A model generated the notes under the pieces. It had not been told where the DNA came from. It saw only the letters and a list, made by a program, of their open reading frames with translations, and made no database searches. A stretch of 64,000 nt of DNA, taken from assembly GCA_002794735.1 (NCBI GenBank), contig NBAZ01000026.1:62001-126000 (forward strand). The letters run 5' to 3'. Within the stretch, counting starts at the first letter, position 1; every line of letters starts with the position of its first letter. The translations under genes were made by a program, and so were the position numbers. Shown one piece after another: positions 49,098 through 61,169 of the stretch. This DNA is from Pyrrhoderma lamaoense (Eukaryota > Basidiomycota > Agaricomycetes > Hymenochaetales > Hymenochaetaceae).

Positions 49098-50478
49098 ATG
49101 TCTGGAGTTCGTCTTGTGAAAGAGCCTTACAGAAAGGAGTTTGCAGAAGAAAAGGACCTTTTTAAACCACTAATTAGGCTACCTACGCAAAAACTTGTCA
49201 AGCTCAAAGAGCAAATTGAAGAAGGTAAAAAAATCAAAGCCGGAACTGGTTTCTGCTATGGATCCCTCTGGGTAAGTATACTTTCATATGAGTATTTTGC
49301 AATTTGGAATTATGTAGTTAACCTTATGATCAGAAAGCCACGAAGTTCAGTGGAAAACAACACGATGATATTGCTGTATTTATGATATACAAGCCCTCAA
49401 CAACCGGAAAGGACGACAAAACAATGGATGAATGTGGTATGGCAGATAGGTGGAACGCTGATGTAAGAAATGAGATTGAAAAACTCAAATCAGGTCGAAG
49501 TCAAATCTATTCAAGTCCATACATAGTAAGAGTATGACTATTATATAGATAGTGAAAGCTCTGATGTCTTTGACAATCTAGGTAAAACTCAGATCCATCA
49601 ATAGCATTGTGGTCAACGTAAAAGACAACACTCAAAGAGAGTATTATATGTTAGAGCTTGTTTTTGATGTTTTTGGAAATTTTACAAATGCTTCTCTCGA
49701 GCAAGCTAAAACTAAATCAAGTTCTTCCGAGTATACTTTTGAGACACCTATTAATAGCCAAGTCCTAGGATCTGGCATCTGTAAGGGAAAGTTCTGGGTA
49801 AGTCTATCCCACGAATATTCCATGATTATACTATTGGTTGCTTACATACACTCATTTCGTTAAGAAATGCAAGAAAACAGCTCTGTCTGGTAACACCTCC
49901 GAAGAGTCTGAGGTCGCACTCTTCTGTATATTCTATGCGCCATCCTGTGATTGTAGATTTGAGGATCTTCCCTGTGGAAAATGGAACGCTGCTGCATCTA
50001 AATGGTTAGATCAAATAAAGAGGGGAAAGAAAATCATCAATAAAGTGAATATGCCCTCATTGGTAAGACATCTAGTACTACTTAATAAACTTGACAGCTC
50101 ATCTGATGGACAAAATGAAAGGGAGGATACCACGGGATGTTCCGATCTAGGATTGAGCATCCAAATCCAAAGCAAATGTTGGCTAGCTTTCATGATTATG
50201 ATCGACCAAGCAAGCCCGAGTATTTCTTTGTTGAATTCTCACTCAATCCAGATAGACGAATAACTGGCCCAAAGATCTCAGTTGGAGATGAGGTATCAAG
50301 AAGTAGAAGTGTGATTCTTCAGTCCTCTTCCTCACAGAACGTGCGCAGGGCGGAGGGGACCAGGTCTAGTAACAGCATAGAGCTAACTCAGCTTCAAAGA
50401 GCCCACACAGCCCACACATCTGCACTCATGCCCCCTGCCGCTATGCCCAGTGACAAAAGAAGCCATCAACTAAGATAA
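49098..50478 (+). CDS. hypothetical protein with internal tandem duplication
   Basis: About five exons. ATG at 49098 gives MSGVRLVKEPYRKEFAEEKD and a Lys-rich helix. Two repeat units follow. Unit 1: GTGFCYGSLW, intron, KATKFSGKQHDDIAVFMIYK, a CGMADRWNADVRNEIEKLKSG part, intron, REYYMLELVFDVFG. Unit 2: GSGICKGKFW, intron, KCKKTALSGNTSEESEVALF with CIFYAP, PCGKWNAAASKWLDQIKRG, intron, EYFFVEFSLNPDRR. In both units the intron follows the Trp codon in phase 0 (49272 and 49798), so the duplication included introns. The C-terminus is Ser/Arg/Gln-rich and disordered, stop 50476-50478. I do not recognise the family. No signal peptide or membrane helix is evident, so a cytosolic or nuclear protein is likely. 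The third exon boundary (about 50067-50153) is uncertain. Confidence 0.65.
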
Positions 50479-50655
50479 GTAGATATAGACTTATACAACA
50501 AATTGTATATAAACGCATGAGGCACAGAACTCGCACGATCTGTTCCAGCTAGCGAAATCTGTATGTCGGAGTAGTTTCAATACAGTACAAAACTAAGTAT
50601 AAAGGTATAATGCAATTATAAATAATCTATGATCTCGAACGTTATACTCTTGCTT

Positions 50656-51368
50656 TTAAGCGATGATCAGAGAAACGACAAGGGATATAAAGGAGAATAA
50701 AACAACGTTATTGATACTCATTAATAGAGTACCGCCTCCACTCTCCTGCTCCTGTGCGCCATTATCAGTCCCAGTGCTAATAGTCGGCATGGGGTTTGGG
50801 CCTGGGGTGGAGCTAGAGACTTCTATTACAGTAAGTGTAGCAGGCCCAGTTTCCAGGCTTATAATTCCAAACGTTTGAGACCCATCAAGCCCGGTGATGA
50901 TTTCGGTGCAAGTAATATTAGAGCTTGCATCCTCAGGATTTAAGTCACAGACAACATCGTCTTCTACGAGAGAGAATCTGAGGCGCCAGCCATGTGTACA
51001 GAGACGTGTGTTGCGTCCTGAACAACGGTAGCTGGAATATCAATGAGATAGTGAGACTAATACTAGGTCGTTAATACCGTACCAGTTAATGTTCCGTCAG
51101 TAGAGTCTGTCGGGAGAGCTTCAATAATGAATGTAGTGCCGTCTGGGCCAGTGCCAATGTCCTGTCCTTGAAACTCCCAGGATTCTCGCTATCGCCAGAG
51201 TCGTCAACAACTCCAAGTACGATAGTAGCAAGTGCTCCTTGGGCCTTCACATATAAAGCTGGGAGCGAGGAAACGTATCAGTTTACGGAAATGTCTTTTA
51301 GCAGAGAAATTGCGCATACTGATAAACGTCGTTGAAAGTAGGAAAAGCACGATTTTAGACAAATACAT
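50656..51368 (-). CDS. probable GPI-anchored or surface protein
   Basis: ATG at 51368 begins a signal peptide (MYLSKIVLFLLSTTFI), an intron follows, then LYVKAQGALATIVLGVVDDS, GQDIGTGPDGTTFIIEALPT, DSTDGTLT, an intron, TVVQDATHVSVHMAG, DDVVCDLNPEDASSNITC, GIISLETGPATLTVIEV, a Ser/Thr/Pro/Gly-rich stalk (SSSTPGPNPMPTISTGT), and a hydrophobic C-terminus (INNVVLFSFISLVVSLIIA) right at the stop, which fits a GPI-anchor signal. About 200 residues. Two frame changes are needed, near 51176-51182 and near 50985-50993, so the gene is either misread or decaying. The general design is common among basidiomycete cell-wall or surface proteins of unknown role. It converges with the duplicated-domain gene. 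Confidence 0.6.
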
Positions 51369-52669
51369 TGCTACACAGGGATCTGAAGGATTTATAAAGC
51401 TGTGGGTATATTGGACTTGCCATCATACACATTTTATAGGATAGTTATTGAGAGATAGCCACGCAACACTGAAGCAACTGAGCCCAAGCAGCGATATCTG
51501 AGTAGAGCAATTAATACATTTCGCACATGCAAGCTCACATCCGTCATGTGGTCGAGGCGGGCAATGATAAAGAACTAGCCATCAGTGGAAGCTGAGATGA
51601 TTGACATCTATAAACTGCGTTGCTATCTTTAATCTTATATCAGCTAATATTCTGGCAGTTCTGAATGAGAGTACAAGCGCTTTTTCAGATCTGGATCTGA
51701 GAGATTGGCACTTCCAAATATGTGAATCCTTTTCCAAATACGCATGAAACTAAAGATATTTATGAAAAGTCCTTGTTTACAGATCAAATCCGATCGACAC
51801 AAAATAGCCTATTTTATTTAGTAATTTGCGGATCAATTTGTCGTAATTACATAAGATCTACAACTGATCATCAGGTAAATGGGAACGAGTGAAGCTAACT
51901 GATTTTTGCTATACACTCTAATTAATTCTACTTCTGATTGAGCCTATCCTTACCATAATACTTTAAAGAACAGAGAATACTACATACTCTCTATCCACCA
52001 AGTAAGAAGTAGGCATACGCATCATCTTAGATGGGAAATTAGACGTCAATGGTTACCGTAAAGACAAACATCGAAATAAGTCCTTCCGTTGTAAATTCTA
52101 TCAGCGCTTGCATGCCTTATAACGATATGGTACTACTTGTCAATGGTCCAGTAGACTTGTAAATGTTACGCACCATTTACATATCTATTAACACTACGTT
52201 GTGTAGTCATGGTTGATCAGAATCACAATGATTACCTAAAATGGAATTCTTTAAGTTTTCGTTGTTACCTTTTACTTGCCACTTTACTTGCAATACTTTA
52301 TTTCCCGTTTTTGGATAGGATACTACAAGAAGTAAGATTTTTCGGCTTGTACAGAAAGTCCAAATTATCTCTCAACTGTTGCCCGTATACTTAAATCTGA
52401 ATACAAGTGCGAAAAAAATACAAACCATGGCAGTGGCTGTGCAATTCCAAGTTTCCTCTTTAACGTCAAGAAAATACCTACTTCCTGTAATATTTTTTTG
52501 TAAGGAATCCAATAGCTACCTTGTCCTTTGCCTTCCGCGTAGAACTCTCGCTTATAACAGACACACGAGCCGCTAGCGATTGTTTTCTCTGTAAGTACTT
52601 ATAAACAAGCTTCGAGAGCGATTTCTCAATTTCTCACCTCAAACCGAAACATAATCTGGGCTGACCATA
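51369..52669. other. intergenic region
   Basis: 1.3 kb, AT-rich, between two outward-facing genes. A 61-codon ATG frame at 52209-52394 has no support. No exon recognised. Confidence 0.45.
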
Positions 52670-53730
52670 ATGTCCTCCAGCTCATCCCATTACGTCACAT
52701 TTGATCGAGAGGACCTTACCACTATATCTAGAAACTCAACTGCGAGCGACGCCTCGTTTCGCTGCGAAGTTTGCCATCGCTCTTTCAAAAGAGTTTATGG
52801 GCTTGCGAGGCATAGGAAAACACACAGCCCCAATCGGGCCGAACTAGAAATGTCCTGTCCTTTTTCAGACTGTAGTTTTAGATCTCTTCAAAAGTCTAAT
52901 GTTAAGAATCATATCAACTCTGTCCAGTAAGCCTGTTTTCGAGCACTCTTGGAGCTCCGAATACAACATTGATCATTTTGGACGTTAGTAAAAAAATAAA
53001 ACATACATGTGGTCTTCCCCATCTTGTATTCGGAGCAGGAAGAGTGTGTGGCACATCCTTTAGTGATGTTGCAGGGCTGATTAGGCATGAGAAAATAAAA
53101 CATAAACACTTCAGAAGGGCAGCGCGCAGGAGGGAAGAATCACAGTATGTTCGAGAAGCCCAAAGTGCCGGAAGATCTGAAGAGGAATATGCTGAACACG
53201 GAGATAGAAATGGATCTAATAAAGATGTCGCAGACCAAGGAGTGGTTATGGACTTGAGTGAAGAAAGTATTGCTACATCCGAGAAACAAGAAAAAACGAC
53301 ATTATCAAGTATCTCTGATTCGGAAACAGCGAGTTCGTTTTCACTCGACTCTGAATCAGAGCGAATCTATAGAATGAATCATTCACAAAATCTCCCTCAA
53401 GGTTACATGTCTATGTACACTTACGATCCCAAAGGTCTCTGCTCTGACCATGGCCGCGGCCGCTCCTATTCAGCCTCGAGTATATCGTGTACTTCCAAGG
53501 CCAATGTTCCTCAAGCAGGTCATGTATACCCTTCTGACCTTGTATCTCATGGATCCGCCGAAGATAACTACAATAATCTATGCGTATACACCGAGCGAAA
53601 CAAGCCTAGTACATCAGGACCATCCACTCATTTTCCCGGGGACAAATACTCTATGTTTCTACCTTACACGGAAAAGGTTGACGATCCAGACTGGGACGGA
53701 ATCGTTACTGGGTTCGATTTACTTTGCTGA
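52670..53730 (+). CDS. C2H2 zinc-finger protein, putative transcription factor
   Basis: Two exons (intron 52927-52988) give about 330 residues. Finger 1: CEVCHRSFKRVYGLARHRKT then H, spacing C-x2-C-x12-H-x3-H. Finger 2: CPFSDCSFRSLQKSNVKNH then INSVH, C-x4-C-x12-H-x4-H; its last His codon is split by the intron (CA|T). A third element, C-x12-C-x12-H-x4-H (CGLPH...VCGTSFSDVAGLIRH), has unusual Cys spacing and may or may not bind zinc. A basic stretch (KHFRRAARRREES) could be a nuclear signal. The rest is acidic and Ser-rich, with LSSISDSETASSFSLDSESE, and it ends in an acidic segment with DDPDWDGIVTGFDLLC, which could activate transcription. Targets are unknown. Confidence 0.85.
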
Positions 53731-55199
53731 TAGAATACGTCTGTATCATGCTACTACAGCATGATTCTTCCATGCTATCCACCTGATATTTACTTACTAC
53801 CTATCATATAATCCAATACCTATATTAATAGTGTAAGGAGATACACACTTGACATTTTTAAACTGTTGTATGCTTGTATATGTACTGCTTTCCTCAGGAC
53901 TATGTATATTATAATACTTCGATATTTCTTGGTTTATATGTATGTATATAGGAACTATGCTTCCCAAAGAGTTATATGACTGATTTACCCCTATCCAATA
54001 AGTTCTTAACCTCATCAATAGCGCCTATTTGTTTTTGTGACAGGAAGACGGCCCGACTTGTACCTTCTGTATTTTAATCATCAGAGTCACCACATTAAAG
54101 CCGCTGCTTTGATAAACTCATAATGTAGGGGCCTGCATTACCTATACTGAATTGTTAATGACATGGAGTTATATCATAAACCTTTCTTTCCAAGACCAAA
54201 CAAGCTAAAGTGTCACTTCCCGTGATGCTATTCTAATCTGGCCGATGTGATTGCAAGTATCATTGATGATCAATTTTCAGATAGGACACGATCCAACCTC
54301 GTTTACGTTTAAAGATCAGTATAGTGAGGGGTTACTCCCTCAGGAAAACTTCTCTATATTAAAAAATGAAAATTTTCACCATGATGTTGTGTATGCATAC
54401 ACGAGTCATCACCGTACACCACCATTACCGTAACCTGTACCCATACGATAATTCTCCGAGTTCATCACCATGGACATGAATAATTGTATGTGACAGCTAG
54501 TGATCCGATCCTTCCCTCATGCGAATCTTTGATTTATTCTTGACTCTACTAGTAAAACTCAGATCCTCATTTGTTCTCGTTTCCTTCATCATGATAAGCG
54601 GGTGTGGTACATCGATGTACATGTATTTTGTGTAATTCAGATCAGCTCTGGATCTACACCTTTTGGAAGCGAGTAGCGACAGAGTGAGAATCATTTAGTA
54701 AGAGTAACTGTTATCTACTCGCAAGCAACAGTACCTCAGAATAGTTACTTCTGGAGAAAATATCCCTCAATGTATTTCCTAATCAAGAACGATTATCAGA
54801 GATGGTCCTTTGGTGAGCTGATCAATAAAACTTATTTCACCGATATCTTGAGTGCGCCCTCACCTCACTCGGGCCTTATCACTCCCCTTTTTTGCATCAT
54901 CAGATGCTAGTAACACTCTCGATACTATCTGTAACTTTGGTTAACAGAGATAAAGATAAGGTGGTAACCGATTATCAACTGACTAAATTTTCAACTCAGT
55001 TGAAAAACATTAACTTACACATGTTATCAATAAGTCGTCTAGGAACAAATTGATTTAAGTTTTTCCATCGGAATGCAGTCAAATCTATGATATTCTTTCC
55101 AAATTAAAATATGATTGAAGACATCGAGATACTATTTCTGACTGTAGCTAAAATAATTCTCTTGAAACTCATAAATGTAAGAAGCGTCACTTCGATACA
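53731..55199. other. intergenic region
   Basis: 1.5 kb, strongly AT-rich. Frames are short and without motifs. No RNA gene recognised. Confidence 0.45.
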
Positions 55200-57010
55200 A
55201 TGCAACTTAGCTACACTCATTCGCTTAAAAACATGTCTGTCAATGACAATGTAACAAGCATTACACCTCAAGTGCTGGAAGAGACTCTGGAAGATCTGAT
55301 CGCAACAAAAGTGAGTTGTACACTTAATTTGAAAATCAGTCTGGGAGTTTCGCTGATTATAACTAATAGTATGTTTACTGTAAGTTTCTCATTAAGGAGA
55401 CTCTTCAAAGTCCTTACACATGACTTAGTAGCGGTATTTACTGTGATGATATATGATATACTTATTAATATCGATAAGTATGTGCCAATGAACTCTAGTT
55501 TCTTGTTCTTGCTAAACTCTTCATATAGAGAGGTACTAAAACAGACTCCTGAAATCGCATGGTCTAACCTCCTTGTTTTATAACATATTCAGTGCTCACT
55601 GATATGGAGTGGCAAGAGGGGGAGGGGAAAGTTTTGCATTTTGTTCTTTATCACCCGCTGGCTGGCGATGATTGAAGGAATACAAACAGTTGTAGGTGAG
55701 TGGTATTCCAAGTTCTTTTATGAGACAAAGATCTCTTACAAACGTTATAGGTGCTGCATATCCTAATGCCTCTATTTTAGTATGTGACTTTCCTAATTTG
55801 TATCCCGGCTATCACTGATATAGTATTCCATAGTTGTATGTTCGCGTGTCCCAATCCTATTGAGAGCGAATTATCATATTAATCCATTACACTGCAGTTG
55901 TACAGTCACAATGTACACATCGGAATGGTTAGTTGATTCTATATCTTGCAAATAAACGCATGTGTCTAACCTAGATCTCTAGGAGCGCTTTCTTGTTTTT
56001 TATTCCCATGCAAAGTTAGTTATGCCTCAGGCTTAGCTCTCCCCCTGCTAACAGCTCTTTTTTAGTTATAATTACCCTGAGGACAATCGCTCTATGGGGG
56101 AGAAATCGTTATGTTACAAGCTTAGTTCTTGCTTTTGTAGTAGTAAGTGTAAATCGGGACACTAGTATGACTACCTCTAATAAGTTGTCACTCAAGATGA
56201 TAGATGTTGCAATGTTTGTCATGCTAATTCGGGTGAATCAACATTCGCATTGTTCGTAATAACAACTTCTCCTCCGTCCCTACTATTGTGTAACTTATCG
56301 TTTGATAGATAACCATGAATTGGATGATCAACGAGAGTAAGCGAGTCCAACGGATATCAGTATATCAATTCTTACTAAGCTGACGATAAAAGACTATGGC
56401 CATTGTTGGGTTGCGGTGGTAGGATAACGATCGACATTAAAGTAGTGATTCCACTTTATGCTACAATGGCTGCGTTTGATACATTCATTTTTATCGTAAC
56501 ACTTTCTCGAGTGATAAAAAATGTCAATAGTACGCAATAAAACCTTCTTGACTGCTGATACTCTTCATATACTCATAGCCTTTTATTAGCCTTTTCTGAT
56601 AGAAGAGTTGGAAATCTTTTTAAGGTGATAGTTGTGGATGGTTTTATATATTACTTTGTTATGTTAGGTTTGTTGATTTTGTTCTTCACATAAATTTCCT
56701 TTCGAGTAATATGAAACTTTCTTTAGGAATAGGTGTTACCACCTTATGTCTTCTTTTAGTACTGCCCCCGTCGAGAAAAACACTCTTTACAGCTTTAAGC
56801 CCAGTACTCAAAGCAAGCTTTGGTGTTATTGGTAGTAGAATCTCATTTCATTTAAGGGGTTCTATAGAAGAGTCCAACTCCGTTCGAATGGGACACGCCT
56901 TACCCACCCCTCCTAATCTCTCACAAATTGATACAAACAGAACTAGCGCATTATGCTCGGCTCCGCAAGAATGGCGTTTACATTTCTCAAGTGTATATAT
57001 TCCAGCATAA
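55200..57010 (+). CDS. DUF6533 multi-pass membrane protein
   Basis: Start at ATG 55200 or the in-frame ATG 55233 (MSVNDNVTSITPQVLEETLE). Spliced pieces carry DUF6533 landmarks in order: TVMIYDILINIDKEV (the YDxxLTxxxEV signature, formed across an intron), IWSGKRGRGKFCILFFITRW, LRTIALWGRNRYVTSLVLAF (RTxALWGRNR), IPLYATMAAFDTFIFIVTLS, VGNLFKVIVVDGFIYYFVML, LPPSRKTLF, and VIGSRISFHLRGSIEE (the SRxxLxLR end). The tail is hydrophilic. Several short exons between about 55690 and 56060 and near 56200-56390 are not resolved, so the model is partial. Seven or so helices are expected; function unknown. Confidence 0.68.
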
Positions 57011-57213
57011 TAATATGGACTTAACTATAAAAGCTAGTGTATTTATCGCCGCTAACCGATACCCAATGTCAAAGAATATTTACTATTACTATTGATTCAA
57101 ATTGATTCTAAGAATGCATCGATTATACATGTTCACAGGTTTACTAATCTGAATCTGCGATAATTAATATGATACCAAGAGGAACGGAAATTACACTAAA
57201 AAGATAGTTGGAA

Positions 57214-57792
57214 TTAAACTTGCTCAACCATATCAACTAGCATTTTGAATGTCGTCTCGGATGCGTCGGTCATCGTCAAGTCGCACCAATTAGAAAGATA
57301 TCGAAAACCGAATGCATCCCGAACCCCAAACCGCCAACGAACTCCGATAGCCATAATGAAATATATCGTATCCCGCGCATAACCGTATTCCCCGGGTCGA
57401 ATCGACAATGCATATGCCGTTTGATTTTGTATACGTTCTTCGAGTTCCTTCAAAGCACTCGGATCTCCCCAGCTTGATGCGTTCAGATAATCAATCAGAA
57501 TGACCCCCTGCATATCCGAGACTGGAGTTGGTTCTGTTGTGCTGTCGCCCCCAGATGAAGTCGCATGTAAACTGATGTTGTTTCTGATTATCGTGAGAGC
57601 CGGGCTCCGTCGATTATCCATAGTGTGCTGATCTCGAGGCCATGGCTGTATGCTATACCAGGCACGTGTTACGGGCTCGACAAGGATATCAAAGGCGACC
57701 GAGACCCAAACGTTATTCCAGTGGCTCGGATGTATTGGTGGCTGAGACGCGAAACGCGCTACTTCCTCGACTGTTTTTTCCGACAGCTTCAT
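57214..57792 (-). CDS. orphan hypothetical protein, 192 aa
   Basis: An uninterrupted frame with ATG at 57792 (MKLSEKTVEEVARFASQPPI). The composition is protein-like and less AT-rich than its surroundings: PSHWNNVWVSVAFDILVEPV, PWPRDQHTMDNRRSPALTII, then a Ser/Gly/Thr linker (HATSSGGDSTTEPTPV) and a compact C-terminal part with IRPGEYGYARDTIYFIMAIG and RFGVRDAFGFRYLSNWCDLT. Trp and Arg content is high. It looks soluble and globular. I do not recognise a family. A competing plus-strand frame at 57625-58071 overlaps its 5' end; I favour the minus strand because of the clean ATG and more natural composition. Confidence 0.6.
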   Translation of the reverse strand: MKLSEKTVEEVARFASQPPIHPSHWNNVWVSVAFDILVEPVTRAWYSIQPWPRDQHTMDNRRSPALTIIRNNISLHATSSGGDSTTEPTPVSDMQGVILIDYLNASSWGDPSALKELEERIQNQTAYALSIRPGEYGYARDTIYFIMAIGVRWRFGVRDAFGFRYLSNWCDLTMTDASETTFKMLVDMVEQV

Positions 57793-58480
57793 TACGAAGA
57801 TGAAAGTTTTTTTATGAATGGCGGTAAGAAAGGGAGAGGTTTGGGAAGGGGAGACGGGGATCCGAAGCTCGTTAAGGTCGTGAAAGGAAAGCTATTACTG
57901 AGAGGTGTTGAGCCCCTCCCTCCGAGTAGCTTTTTGTACGACACGGCTGTCAACACTTTCATTTTTTCACATCTACCGGTTAGCATGAAACAAGAGCAAG
58001 TATGTGGTAGGCGTGTAAGTGGTCATCGTGGCCCCCCAGGGCAATCCAGATTTGGGGAAGAGCCGAAGTAGAGATGATAGGGTCCGTCAGCTAGATGGCT
58101 TACTAGACTAAACACAGAAATTTCTGGTCCGCGCGTCGATGCAGTCTATAGATTTATGAGGTAATTCTGTCCCCGTCGATCAAACCTCGCCTTTGGGCAA
58201 GACTACAAGGTTGAACATTTTAGGGCAAGCTGGAATAGATATCTTTTGAGGACTTTAAATTAAATTCGTTTCCTCCTGATTCGAGCTTAATTCGATGGAT
58301 TACAGATACACGAGTCTCGGAGTAAATTTGTCTTTGTGACGATACGTCAGAAAGCCTATGCATATTTTACCTTTTCAAGTATACAAAGGGATTGGTTACA
58401 ACTAAAAGTGATCAAATAAATACTTAAAGGACAAAAGAGAATGGAAGAGATACAAAAAGATAGAATGGGCTAAAGTGCCA
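57793..58480. other. intergenic region
   Basis: Left part (57800-58080) is G-rich on the plus strand and holds the promoter of the orphan gene; a plus-strand frame continues to 58071 without motifs. The rest is AT-rich and empty. Confidence 0.4.
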
Positions 58481-60200
58481 TCAAAATTCATCATCGTAGA
58501 CTCGTTTGCGAGATTGTGAGTGATGTAGACTCATCGGACGAAGAGCTATCGAACAACCCATCGATTCCTCTTGTACACTCGATAATGAGCCCGCTAAAGC
58601 CGCCGCTGGACGTGACGAAAACCTTTCTCGGATGTTAAAGAGCAGTCGTTGGCTCATGATTCCCTGCATGGCGATCGAATATCCAACCGGAATTTCCAAA
58701 TAGAGTTTCTGATTAGAAAACGGATAATGATTATCTAAACACCGAATTAAAGATAAGGGGGGACTAACGTCTTTTAAAAGCCAGAACAGCTGGGCGATGA
58801 GATAAAAGGCGAATACCCTAAATTGCAGTACATAAAGTTCAGCGTTGCAGACAGAGGCGGGCTTCTACTTTTCAAGACTCAAGACTCACGCAACGAAGTA
58901 AAGTAATGAATCCTTGACAAGAGACATAACGAAACTGTGTGTTGCCCTCCTTGAACCATATTCTTTGAAGTTCTGTATCCCCCTAAACACGGCAAGCAAG
59001 ACGAGAATCGTTTCATTCACAAGCGCGGGTGTCCACCAGAACCGGAAAATATCCGGGAGATTCGAGACATCACATATACGCAGGTCGACGCCATCGCCAA
59101 TAGAAAGAAAGAAGGCTAGATGAAGCGAGGCAGTAGTCGCTAAGCAGTAGCTCTACATAGCTGTTAACTTAGGGGACATACCGTTTTGTTCTCGAATGAT
59201 ATATGTCGCAAGAATTGCCATGGCAGAGATTGTCAAGGTTAAGGAAACAATAAGCAAGGAAAGGACCCATTTGCTTCTGTTGTAAATAGCATACATCCGA
59301 AGTTGCAAAGATGCTATAACGAATGAATTCACCAAGCTAAGTTAGAACCGGATAGATTACCTTATGAATAATAGTACATACCTTCTGTAAGAGTACTGAG
59401 TATTGCTCCCGATACCCAATGGAAACGAGCCCAATATCCACCTACAGAGAAGGTTCCGATAGCTTTTGAGTATTGATCTAACACATGATTAAAATATTCT
59501 ATCGTACATAACTGCGCAGGAGCCGATAGTTAATACTAGTAGCAAACAATGTATGAACAACTAATACTTACTTTACCAGATGGGTTTGGTAGGAACATAA
59601 CTTTCGTAGAGGGTCATTTTCGATCGATGCTCAGAGGTAATATTAAGATTTACCGGTCGTGATTAACCTGTGTCTTATAATTAGAAAACCAATCAGCTGT
59701 GAATGTTGAGTACTTACACTAATGTTACAAGCGTATAATAGCGAATCTAGATACAAATTAGAGTTTTGAGAAATGTGGGTATGCATTTATATGGTACTCA
59801 CAAGAAAGAAAAGCAATTTCCCAAACGTGAACCGCGGAGTCTGATACAGTTATGTCCGTTTAAACTTTCCGAAGATGTTTTTGCATATGATTTGACGGAA
59901 CGTACCCACATCAGGCGGTACTCACGATCCATAGTAGATACTTCGTCCGAATATGTTAGTTTCTCTTTTCGGAAAATCCCATATTATTACATACGGAACT
60001 CACCAAAATCGTAAACAAACAGAAAACATGAAGATACTAGCAGGTAAAAAAGGATTAGTCCCCAACCATCATGAAGAGATGGGTACAAAAATGAAAGTAG
60101 ATTTACAATTAGTTATTTTGGTCAGTCGGATCGCATTCACAGCTTTTGACAAGGTTTCAATCTCCGCGCATAGCGCTCCAGAGCAGGTTGCTCCTGCCAT
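58481..60200 (-). CDS. DUF6533 multi-pass membrane protein
   Basis: I take ATG 60200 as start (MAGATCSGALCAEIETLSKA). Later exons give LLVSSCFLFVYDFG (YD signature), TPRFTFGKLLFFL joined to IRYYTLVTL (the usual RFTFGKxLFFLNRY), MTLYESYVPTKPIW, a segment around RFHWVSGAILSTL, IASLQLRMYAIYNRSKWVLS (LxLRxYAIY), SLTLTISAMAILATYII, and the last exon IPVGYSIAMQGIMSQRLLFN (the RLxLNIRE end) with a Ser-rich tail ending in RKRVYDDEF. This is the DUF6533 order. Exons between 58700 and 59150 (helices 5-6) are not clearly seen, so this part may be eroded. Family function is unassigned. Confidence 0.68.
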
Positions 60201-61169
60201 CTCCAGTAAGCCGTCGTTTAAGCGGTAGGAGTATGAGACGAAGTATAGAATGCATAGGCTTGGACAAAGTTGGATATGATTTGCTTATAAGTGAAACTAG
60301 TAACGGAAGAAGCTACTACCGTTGTGGGAATTCGATACATTTAACTTTAAGAATCATGTGCAGAGTTTTTGAATACTCAGTGATAAGATATTGCCACGTA
60401 GAACACTAGCACATATAGTGTAGACATTGGTTACTGTTTGTTAAAACTAGAGTGAACTGATCTAGATGTTTAAGACAAGAATTAAGGGACAGAGACTAGA
60501 AAGGCAATGGAGTTGTTAAGGTCAAGGATAAAATTTCAAAAGGATGCGCGATGGTCGCCCTCCCCCGCTTTGGTCTTTGATAAAAATTTCAGAAAAGAAA
60601 GTTTCTACAGCACTTAGTAAGAACACACGCATGTACATAGGACCACTACTACTCTGTATTTACGTGAAGCAGTTGAAATACATGCCACGGAGTTTGGAAG
60701 TGTCGGCCGTTCCACGTGCGAACGGGAGTTCGGAGGCTCGGATCATAAAACTTGCTATTTTAAGAACATGACAGCCGATGACCAAGCCTCTGTCAATTCA
60801 ATACCATACTTCATTTTACCTTCCGTTAGTCAACTTTTCATCGTTTTCGACATTTTATGCAAGACATGTCTGTTCTCTGTCATAGGTTGCGCAGTACATA
60901 GCATCCCCTGATCCCCGGGGTCGATGGCCGACCTATCCTCAACGAGCAGGCGGTCGCAGAAAGGGGGAACTAGTGGAGCTTGAAAAAAAATATAGGATGA
61001 GGTCATCATGTCCTCGCGTTAAAACATTAAGAGTACTTATGCGGCATCCGACGGTGTTAGAACACAACTAGTCTTCGCCCCCCTTTTTTGTTTTTTGTCG
61101 CCTCCCTTTTTCTCTACCCCAGTCTGTTGCCGTACGTGTCTCTTCCTAGCTTCGTCAACGACAACCATC
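60201..61169. other. intergenic region with sugar transporter promoter
   Basis: Nearly 1 kb between outward-facing genes. 60890-60960 is GC-richer with a tgatccccgggg patch, and 61080-61169 is a C/T-rich leader running to accatcATGG. No exon recognised. Confidence 0.45.

Noticed and set aside
52209..52394. 61-codon ATG frame with a hydrophobic segment
   Set aside because: Too short, no neighbouring exons, no recognisable family.
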